A stretch of 6,042 nucleotides of DNA from an uncultured Lysobacter sp. (GTDB lineage: Bacteria > Pseudomonadota > Gammaproteobacteria > Xanthomonadales > Xanthomonadaceae). Of the stretch, positions 1 to 5,008 are shown one piece after another. Position numbers and translations under genes: made by a program. The stretch covers positions 1 to 6,042 of the forward strand of contig CADCUA010000540.1 of NCBI GenBank assembly GCA_902805755.1, read 5' to 3'. Each line of letters starts with the position of its first letter. The stretch's first letter is position 1. Under the pieces are notes generated by a model. It searched no databases. It had not been told where the DNA came from and saw nothing but the letters and a program-made list of their open reading frames with translations.

Positions 1-104
1 CAGCGCTACGCGCAGCACGCGCATCGCGATCAACCTGATATGCGACGCAGCGGAATTTCGCCGTTCTATTGGGGCGGCGCCACAGCTGCGCCTAAACTTG
101 CCGA
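1..104. other. Left-edge sequence upstream of alr, no supportable gene
   Basis: No gene can be supported here. One + frame closes at a TGA at 36-38, preceded by only about 11 codons inside the window. It could be the tail of an upstream gene, but that tail is too short to recognise. Another + frame is open from base 1 to about 196, where it runs into alr, and it reads like noise. No convincing promoter, terminator or RNA gene is visible. A slightly A/T-richer patch at about 53-70 could hold the alr promoter, but I see no clear -35/-10 pair. Confidence 0.4.
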
Positions 105-1181
105 ATGGCCCGACCGACATCCGCCACCATCCACACCGACGCGCTGCGTCATAACCTCGGCCAGATCCGGCTGCGCGCACCGGACAGCCGGGTGATGGCG
201 GTGGTCAAAGCGGATGGGTACGGGCATGGCCTCGAACGCGTCGCGCGCGCGCTGGGCGGTGCTGACGCGTTCGGCGTCGCATCGCTTTCCGATGCCGAGC
301 GCCTGCGTGCAGCCGGGATTTCGCAGCCGATCCTGCTGCTGTCGGGCTTCGACGAACCGGCCGATATCGAACGCCTGCGCCAGTTGCACGTCGACACGGC
401 CGTGCACCACGAGACGCAGGTCCAGATGCTTGAACAGGCGGCCGACGGCGAGCCGGTCCGCTGCTGGTTGAAAGTCGACTCGGGCATGCATCGGCTGGGA
501 TTTGCGCCCGAAGTCGTGCGCGACATGCACGCGCGCCTGGCCGCGCTCCATGGCGTCGTCGGCGAGATCGTCCTGATGAACCACTTCGCGAGTTCGGACG
601 AGTTCGATGGCCCGCAGACGCGGGAGCAGATGCGCGTGTTTTCCGACGCCACCTCAGGGCTGCCCGGTCAGCGCTCGCTGGCGAATTCCGCGGCCGTCCT
701 CGGCTGGCCGACTGCGCACGCCGACTGGGTACGCCCCGGCGGCGCGATGTACGGCATGTCCGTCGTGGCGGGCACCAGCGGAGCGGATTTCGATCTTCGC
801 CCCGCGATGACGCTTGCAACGCGTCTGATCGCCGTCAACACGCTGCACCGCGGCGACTGCGTGGGGTACGCCGGGACGTGGTCGTGCCCGGAGGACATGC
901 GGGTCGGTGTCGCGGCGATCGGCTATGGGGATGGCTATCCGCGGGCAGCGCCGGCCGGAACGCCGGTGCTGGTCGACGGACGAGCTGCGCAGGTGATCGG
1001 ACGAATATCTATGGACCTGATGACGATCGATCTGCGCGGCCATGACGAAGCGCGCGTGGGTAGCCCCGTCATCCTGTGGGGGCCGGAACTGCCGGTCGAG
1101 CGCATCGCCGATGTGGCCGGCACGATTTCCTACGAGCTGACCTGCTCGATCACGCGACGCGTCCGCTTCGTCGAAGCCTGA
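105..1181 (+). CDS. alr: Alanine racemase (PLP-dependent)
   Basis: Interconverts L- and D-alanine in the cytoplasm with pyridoxal phosphate, supplying D-Ala for peptidoglycan precursors. The 358-residue protein has the usual family length and both domains. The PLP-binding motif AVVKADGYGHG near the N-terminus gives the Schiff-base lysine K35. WLKVDSGMHRLG holds K123, at the position of the often carbamylated lysine, and R130. SLANSAAVLGWP and WVRPGGAMYG follow, the latter carrying the arginine that contacts the pyridine nitrogen. The second catalytic base is Y255 in VGYAGTW, followed by AIGYGDGYPR. GRISMDLMTIDL and ISYELTCSITRRV complete the C-terminal beta domain. The ATG at 105 is chosen because an in-frame TAA lies at 93-95 and the conserved N-terminus starts a few residues in. 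There is no obvious Shine-Dalgarno sequence before it. Whether it is the anabolic (alr) or catabolic (dadX) paralogue cannot be settled here: no D-amino-acid dehydrogenase neighbour is visible, which weakly favours alr. Confidence 0.96.
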   Translation: MARPTSATIHTDALRHNLGQIRLRAPDSRVMAVVKADGYGHGLERVARALGGADAFGVASLSDAERLRAAGISQPILLLSGFDEPADIERLRQLHVDTAVHHETQVQMLEQAADGEPVRCWLKVDSGMHRLGFAPEVVRDMHARLAALHGVVGEIVLMNHFASSDEFDGPQTREQMRVFSDATSGLPGQRSLANSAAVLGWPTAHADWVRPGGAMYGMSVVAGTSGADFDLRPAMTLATRLIAVNTLHRGDCVGYAGTWSCPEDMRVGVAAIGYGDGYPRAAPAGTPVLVDGRAAQVIGRISMDLMTIDLRGHDEARVGSPVILWGPELPVERIADVAGTISYELTCSITRRVRFVEA

Positions 1182-1330
1182 GCACTACCTGTATCGGATT
1201 TGCGGCCGGTGACCTTTAAAACGCTCGCCAAGTGGCTGCTAGCTGAACCGGACCGCGGAGCCATCACCCACTCCAGACGTTTCCGTGCCTAACTTGACGC
1301 GGGCTATTCAGGTTCCCAGAGGAAACGATC
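1182..1330 (+). promoter_or_regulatory. Intergenic region between alr and the OmpA-family lipoprotein gene
   Basis: This 149-base gap has no terminator-like hairpin after alr, so read-through into the lipoprotein gene is possible. It is long enough to hold a promoter for the lipoprotein gene. The best -35-like hexamer is TTGACG at 1294-1299, but no -10 box lies at 16-18 bases from it. TTTAAA at 1215-1220 is A/T-rich but has no partner at proper spacing. I infer a promoter from position only and cannot place it. Confidence 0.3.
1318..1325 (+). promoter_or_regulatory. Ribosome binding site of the OmpA-family lipoprotein gene
   Basis: AGAGGAAA lies 5 bases before the ATG at 1331, a good Shine-Dalgarno match at normal spacing. 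It fixes the start, which is also the start that gives a complete lipoprotein signal peptide. Confidence 0.8.
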
Positions 1331-2041
1331 ATGAAGACGAATATCAGGCTTGTCGTTGCTGCTGCAGCGATCTCGACGGCGCTTGCCGGTTGCGCCACCA
1401 CAGGTGGCGGCTACTACGGCGGCGGACCTTCGCAAGCGGGTTATCCGTCCCAGCCGAACAGCGATTACGACAAGACGCGTCGTAATGCCGCGATTGGCGC
1501 CGCGGTGGGTGCGGTTGCCGGCCTGCTGAGCGGCGACGACGCAACCGAGCGTCGCCAGCGTGCGCTTGTAGGCGCCGGTGTCGGCGGTCTGGCAGGCGGC
1601 GCTGTCGGCGCGTACCAGGACCGCCAGGAGCGTGCGTTGCGTGACCGCATGGCGGGTACGGGTGTCGACGTCGTGCGTCAGGGCGACAACATCACGCTGA
1701 ACATGCCGGCAGCGATCACGTTCGCGTTCGACCGTGCCGAACTGCAGCCGCAGTTCTACCCGGTACTCGACAATCTCGCGAACACGCTGCGCGAATACAA
1801 CCAGACGATCGTTGAAGTGGCTGGTCATACCGATAACGTCGGCACCGACCAGTACAACCAGCAGCTGTCGACGCGACGCGCCGAATCGGTCGGTAACTAC
1901 CTGATGGGCCGCGGGCTCGTGCGTGATCGCTTCATCGTTACGGGCGCTGGCGAGACACGTCCGGTTACGAGCAACGACAACGATTCCGGTCGCGCGCAGA
2001 ACCGCCGCGTCGAAATCACGCTGGTTCCGGTTCGCGGCTGA
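1331..2041 (+). CDS. YiaD-like OmpA-family outer-membrane lipoprotein
   Basis: A 236-residue lipoprotein predicted to sit in the outer membrane and bind peptidoglycan non-covalently. Residues 1-20 form a signal peptide ending in the lipobox LAGC, so C21 would be lipidated. The next residues are Ala-Thr, not Asp, consistent with outer-membrane sorting. A Gly/Tyr/Ser-rich linker follows. Residues about 52-95 are a glycine-zipper region made of two Gly/Ala-rich helices split by a charged stretch. LRDRMAGTGVDVVRQGDNITLNMP leads into the OmpA C-terminal domain (about 125-236). There, D168 in GHTDNVG and R183 in LSTRRA match the residues that hold diaminopimelate in this family, and NRRVEITL closes the domain. 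Architecture and wording closely follow E. coli YiaD, with a similar length. CGT, GGT and GTT codons seem more frequent than in the neighbours, suggesting good expression (inference). The gene is probably monocistronic, being followed by a strong terminator. Its place after alr is thematically fitting for the cell wall but does not prove a link. Confidence 0.94.
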   Translation: MKTNIRLVVAAAAISTALAGCATTGGGYYGGGPSQAGYPSQPNSDYDKTRRNAAIGAAVGAVAGLLSGDDATERRQRALVGAGVGGLAGGAVGAYQDRQERALRDRMAGTGVDVVRQGDNITLNMPAAITFAFDRAELQPQFYPVLDNLANTLREYNQTIVEVAGHTDNVGTDQYNQQLSTRRAESVGNYLMGRGLVRDRFIVTGAGETRPVTSNDNDSGRAQNRRVEITLVPVRG

Positions 2042-2066
2042 TCACGGACACCGGTTGGTGTGAAAC

Positions 2067-2096
2067 AGATGGGGCCTTCGGGCCCCATCTTCTTTT
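2067..2096 (+). terminator. Intrinsic (rho-independent) terminator after the lipoprotein gene
   Basis: A perfect 10-bp stem AGATGGGGCC / GGCCCCATCT (2067-2076 with 2081-2090) is closed by a TTCG tetraloop and followed by the T-rich run TCTTTT (2091-2096). It begins 25 bases after the stop codon. This is one of the clearest signals in the window, and it separates the envelope genes from the repair operon. The T-tract is interrupted by one C but is still typical. Confidence 0.95.
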
Positions 2097-2102
2097 GTGG
2101 CC

Positions 2103-2216
2103 GGTGACGCGGCTCCTTTGCCCGCACCCCGCGGTGCTTGCTCGGGTTTAGGCAGCGCCCGCCTCGTGGTCCGCCACGTGCGGAAATACTCGCGTCCGCG
2201 TCACCAGGCGGGCGCT
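2103..2216 (+). repeat. Two crossing perfect inverted repeats (possible structured RNA)
   Basis: Repeat 1 is GGTGACGCGG at 2103-2112 with its exact reverse complement at 2196-2205 (10 bp). Repeat 2 is AGCGCCCGCCT at 2154-2164 with its exact reverse complement at 2206-2216 (11 bp). The left arm of repeat 2 lies inside repeat 1 while its right arm lies outside, so the pairings cross, and the two right arms touch without a gap. Three smaller hairpins sit in the loops: GCACC/GGTGC at 2124-2128 and 2133-2137, CGTGG/CCACG at 2165-2169 and 2174-2178, and GCGGA/TCCGC at 2180-2184 and 2195-2199. The last of these shares bases with repeat 1. The repeats are seen directly; an RNA function is inference, and high GC makes some pairing expected by chance. 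Confidence 0.45.
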
Positions 2217-2222
2217 TCGATG

Positions 2223-2238
2223 CTCGTTAACGGACGAG
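2223..2238 (+). repeat. Short hairpin CTCGT / ACGAG
   Basis: A 5-bp stem (2223-2227 with 2234-2238) with a 6-base loop lies just after the larger inverted repeats. It can be extended by a T-G pair to a 6-bp stem with a tetraloop. No T-run follows, so it is not an intrinsic terminator. It may belong to the same structured leader or be chance. Confidence 0.3.
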
Positions 2239-2376
2239 AGCGCGATCCGGCGGCTTCCCGTAGACCCTGCCTCCCACGTACGCAGGCGCAGGCGCCAAGC
2301 CATGCAACTAAGCAGCGGTCAGAGGCGATAACGAACCTTGGCAGTCCGCTGACATCGTGCTGCGTACGGTGCGCAG

Positions 2377-3390
2377 ATGAGCTCCAGCGAAGACCTGGTC
2401 GTCCTGCGTCGCGAAGGCCTGTACTGCCCCGCGGGCGATTTTTATATCGATCCGTGGAAACCGGTGGCGCGCGCGGTCATCACGCACGGCCACGGCGACC
2501 ACGCACGCATCGGCATGGGCGAATACCACGCAACCGCAGCCGGCATGCCGATCCTTCAATGGCGGCTGGGTGATCAGGTCTATGCACCGCACGACTACGG
2601 CGAAGCATTTGCGCTGGGACAGGCATGCGTCTCGCTTCATCCCGCGGGCCACGTCCTGGGGTCGGCGCAGGTCCGCATCGAAGCCGGCGGCGAGGTCTGG
2701 GTCGCGTCCGGTGACTACAAGCGCCAGCACGACCCGACGTGTGATCCGTTCGAAGTCGTGCCTTGCGATGTGTTCATTACCGAGGCGACGTTCGGCCTGC
2801 CGGTGTACCGCTGGCCGGATACGCCCTGTGTCGCGCAGGAGATCCTGGAGTGGCGTGATGAGTGCGAGCGCCGCGGTGAGGCAGCCGTGCTGCTGTGCTA
2901 TGCACTCGGCAAGGCACAGCGACTGCTGGCGGAACTGGGGCGATTCACTGATCGCCCTGCATTCGTGCACGGAGCAGTCGCCGCCGGCGTGCAGGTCTAT
3001 CGCGATGCCGGCATCGACATGTTGCCGACCGTTCCGGTGAGCGAGACTGCGAAAGGCGCGGATTTCGCGGGCGAGCTCGTCATCGCGCCGCCGTCCGCGG
3101 CCGGCAGCCCGTGGATGCGCCGGTTCAAGCGTTCGCAGACCGGCTTCGCCTCGGGCTGGATGCGTGTGCGCGGCAATAGGCGGCGACGCAATTACGACCG
3201 CGGGTTCGTGGTCTCGGATCATGCCGACTGGCCCGATCTGATGCGCACGATCCGTGAGACCGGTGCGTCGCGCGTCATCGCGACGCATGGCAACACCGAC
3301 GCAATCATCCGCGCGCTCAATGACGAAGGCATCGCTGCGGAAGCGTTCCGCACCGAGTTCGGCGAGGCGGGCGAGGGCGATGCGGAATGA
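2377..3390 (+). CDS. Ligase-associated DNA exonuclease, metallo-beta-lactamase fold
   Basis: A 337-residue cytoplasmic nuclease of the ligase-associated MBL family, related to SNM1/CPSF73-type enzymes, thought to trim DNA ends in repair. The N-terminus GLYCPAGDFYIDPWKPVARAVITH is typical of the family. Metal ligands are visible in order: H37, H39, D41 and H42 in THGHGDHA; H92 in HPAGHVLGSAQV; D113 in ASGDYK; and H282 in VSDHADW. THGNT, with H304, lies near the C-terminus. ITEATFG and CYALGKAQR are further family landmarks. Gly replaces the more usual Ala and Ser in the THAHSDHA form of the first motif, leaving the ligands intact. The ATG at 2377 is the only good start: an in-frame TGA lies at 2350-2352 and no other ATG gives the N-terminal motif. 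No Shine-Dalgarno sequence precedes it, so initiation may be weak or depend on the leader. The ligase gene follows after 25 bases. Family assignment is firm, but exonuclease polarity cannot be read from sequence. Confidence 0.93.
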   Translation: MSSSEDLVVLRREGLYCPAGDFYIDPWKPVARAVITHGHGDHARIGMGEYHATAAGMPILQWRLGDQVYAPHDYGEAFALGQACVSLHPAGHVLGSAQVRIEAGGEVWVASGDYKRQHDPTCDPFEVVPCDVFITEATFGLPVYRWPDTPCVAQEILEWRDECERRGEAAVLLCYALGKAQRLLAELGRFTDRPAFVHGAVAAGVQVYRDAGIDMLPTVPVSETAKGADFAGELVIAPPSAAGSPWMRRFKRSQTGFASGWMRVRGNRRRRNYDRGFVVSDHADWPDLMRTIRETGASRVIATHGNTDAIIRALNDEGIAAEAFRTEFGEAGEGDAE

Positions 3391-3419
3391 GCATCGTATG
3401 CGGGAGGTGTAGCCGGTGA
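3387..3419 (+). other. Ten-codon bridging frame between exo and lig (MSIVCGRCSR)
   Basis: Its ATG (3387-3389) overlaps the exo TGA as ATGA, and its own TGA (3417-3419) overlaps the ligase GTG start as GTGA. It could pass ribosomes from exo to lig, or it could simply be a chance frame in a 25-base gap. It spans the ligase Shine-Dalgarno sequence. There is no evidence that the peptide, which has a CxxC, does anything. Confidence 0.2.
3402..3407 (+). promoter_or_regulatory. Ribosome binding site of the DNA ligase gene
   Basis: GGGAGG (continuing into GGTGT) ends 8 bases before the GTG at 3416. This strong Shine-Dalgarno sequence supports a GTG start for the ligase, which also gives the family-typical N-terminus MKRFATLYRELD. 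Confidence 0.85.
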
Positions 3420-5008
3420 AACGTTTCGCGACGCTGTATCGCGAGCTGGACAGGAGCACTGCGACGCTGGACAAGCGCGCGGCGCTCGCCGAGTACTTCC
3501 GCGACGCTCCGCCCGCCGACGCAGCCTGGTCGCTGTGGCTGCTGTCCGGCGGCAAGCTCGCACGTATCGCGAACACGCGTGAACTGCGGGAATGGTTGAG
3601 CGAGGAAACCGGCACGCCCGACTGGTTGGTGGACGAGAGTCATGCCCATGTAGGAGACCTCGCGGAGACGTTGACGCTGCTGTTCGATGAGCCACCGCGG
3701 CAGATGCCCGACATTCCGCTGCGCGACTGGATCGAGCAGCGACTGCTCCCTGTCGCCGGTCGCGATCCCGCTGTTCGACGCGAAGCCGTCGTGGCGGGCT
3801 GGCGCCGCCTGTCGTTTGATGAGCGTTTCGTGTTCAACAAGCTGTTGACCGGCGCATTGCGCGTCGGCGTATCGCAGCGACTGGTGCAGCAGGCACTGGC
3901 GGATCTGTCCGGCATCGACATCGCGCGCATCGCGCAGCGCATGCTGGGCGCGTGGGTGCCGTCGCCCACGTTTCTGCAGGAACTGTTGAGCGAAGTGGAG
4001 CTACCCACCGACCGCCAGCAGCCGTATCCGTTCTTCCTTGCATCGCCGCTGGAGGCCGCGCCGGAATCGCTTGGGCCCGTCGACGACTGGTTGTTCGAAT
4101 GGAAGTGGGATGGCATCCGCCTACAGCTGATCCGCCGGCGCGGAGAAGTCGCGTTGTGGTCGCGGGGCGAGGAGCGCCTGGACGGGCGCTTTCCGGAGAT
4201 CGAAGCCGCAGCCGCCACGCTTCCACGTGATTGCGTGATCGACGGAGAGCTGCTCGGCTGGCGAGACGACGAGCAGCAGCCGATGCCGTTCACCGCCTTG
4301 CAGACCCGAATCCAGCGACGCAAACCGGGCGCGAAAACACTGGCTGACACGCCTGCTCGTGTCATCGCATATGACCTCCTCGAACTGGACGGTGTCGACC
4401 TGCGGGAACGCCCGCTGGCCGAGCGCCGCTCGATGCTGCATCAACTGCTGGACACGCACGCCGACCCACGCATCCGCATTTCCGAGCAGGTGCAGGTGGC
4501 AAGCTGGGACGAGGGCATCGCGCACCGTGAAGGCTCGCGTACACGTTGCGTCGAAGGCCTGATGCTCAAGCGCCTCGCGTCGCCTTACCAGTCAGGACGC
4601 CGGCGCGGCGACTGGTGGAAGTGGAAGATCGATCCGCTGACGATCGACGCGGTGCTCATCTATGCGCAGTCCGGCAGCGGGCGCCGCAGCACGCTGTACA
4701 CGGATTACACGTTCGGCCTCTGGGACGGCGAGGTACTGGTGCCGGTCGCGAAAGCGTATTCGGGCCTGGATGACAAGGAAATCGCATCGCTGGACCGGTG
4801 GATACGCGCGCACACGCTGGAGCGGTTCGGGCCGGTGCGATCAGTCGAGCCATTGCATGTGTTCGAGCTCGGGTTCGAGGCGGTCAACCGCTCCACGAGG
4901 CACAAGTCCGGTATCGCGGTGCGCTTTCCACGGATCCTGCGTTGGCGCCATGACAAGCCTGTTAGCGAAGCCGACCGCATCGAGACGCTGCGGGCGCTCG
5001 CGCGGTGA
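3416..5008 (+). CDS. ATP-dependent DNA ligase (exo/Lhr-associated bacterial family)
   Basis: A 530-residue ligase that seals nicks in duplex DNA through enzyme-AMP and DNA-adenylate intermediates. Three domains are visible. Residues about 1-200 are an N-terminal DNA-binding domain. About 205-405 is the nucleotidyltransferase domain. About 420-525 is the OB-fold domain. Motif I is EWKWDGIR with K230 as the adenylated lysine. The motif Ia region is SRGEERLDGRFPE, motif III VIDGELLGWR with E278, motif IIIa AYDLLELDG, motif IV EGLMLKR with E380, and motif V WWKWK with K402 and K404. RFPRILRWRHDK near the C-terminus fits motif VI. All catalytic positions are intact. It differs from the essential NAD-dependent LigA, lacking its zinc-finger, HhH and BRCT parts, and is an accessory repair ligase. 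The GTG start is set by a strong Shine-Dalgarno sequence. The stop overlaps the helicase start as GTGA, indicating a single transcript and translational coupling. Confidence 0.97.
   Translation: MKRFATLYRELDRSTATLDKRAALAEYFRDAPPADAAWSLWLLSGGKLARIANTRELREWLSEETGTPDWLVDESHAHVGDLAETLTLLFDEPPRQMPDIPLRDWIEQRLLPVAGRDPAVRREAVVAGWRRLSFDERFVFNKLLTGALRVGVSQRLVQQALADLSGIDIARIAQRMLGAWVPSPTFLQELLSEVELPTDRQQPYPFFLASPLEAAPESLGPVDDWLFEWKWDGIRLQLIRRRGEVALWSRGEERLDGRFPEIEAAAATLPRDCVIDGELLGWRDDEQQPMPFTALQTRIQRRKPGAKTLADTPARVIAYDLLELDGVDLRERPLAERRSMLHQLLDTHADPRIRISEQVQVASWDEGIAHREGSRTRCVEGLMLKRLASPYQSGRRRGDWWKWKIDPLTIDAVLIYAQSGSGRRSTLYTDYTFGLWDGEVLVPVAKAYSGLDDKEIASLDRWIRAHTLERFGPVRSVEPLHVFELGFEAVNRSTRHKSGIAVRFPRILRWRHDKPVSEADRIETLRALAR

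Larger units (their letters stand above)
2097..2376 (+). promoter_or_regulatory. Non-coding leader of the exo-lig-helicase operon, rich in inverted repeats
   Basis: The lipoprotein stop and the next start are 335 bases apart, and about 280 of these lie after the terminator. No gene is supported here on either strand. The region must hold the promoter of the repair operon, because the upstream terminator is strong, but none is clear. GATAAC at 2327-2332 matches a -10 at four of six positions without a good -35. TTGGCA at 2338-2343 resembles a -35, but its -10 would sit almost on the start codon. The first half (2103-2238) is crowded with inverted repeats, listed separately. The second half contains a tandem CGCAGG pair at 2281-2292 and otherwise looks unstructured. 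Confidence 0.5.

Noticed and set aside
205..819. A 204-codon antisense frame inside alr (and other antisense frames at 66-652)
   Set aside because: Alr motifs on the + strand explain this region. The antisense products are Arg/Ser-rich without domains.
1294..1310. TTGACG (1294-1299) with TATTCA (1305-1310) as a sigma70 promoter for the lipoprotein gene
   Set aside because: The hexamers are only 5 bases apart instead of about 17, and no better -10 box exists at the right distance.
1204..2108. Direct repeat GGCCGGTGAC at 1204-1213 and 2099-2108
   Set aside because: Ten GC-rich bases without extension, and not flanking a mobile-element gene. It is probably chance; the intervening lipoprotein gene looks native.
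2154..2216. A tRNA or other known RNA gene in the structured leader
   Set aside because: There is no T-arm consensus, anticodon arm or acceptor/CCA arrangement, and I could not match it by eye to 6S RNA or SRP RNA.
2097..2573. A 158-codon + frame starting at a GTG right after the terminator
   Set aside because: It runs through the inverted repeats and then overlaps exo out of frame. Its Arg/Pro/Ala-rich sequence looks like non-coding GC-rich translation and it has no ribosome site.
2308..3615. A 435-codon antisense open frame covering exo and the start of lig
   Set aside because: It is a shadow of high-GC coding sequence on the other strand. The + strand exo carries clear family motifs, and the antisense product shows no recognisable domain.
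3640..4365. A 241-codon antisense frame inside the ligase
   Set aside because: It overlaps the motif-bearing ligase sequence, has Ser/Arg-rich composition and shows no recognisable family.
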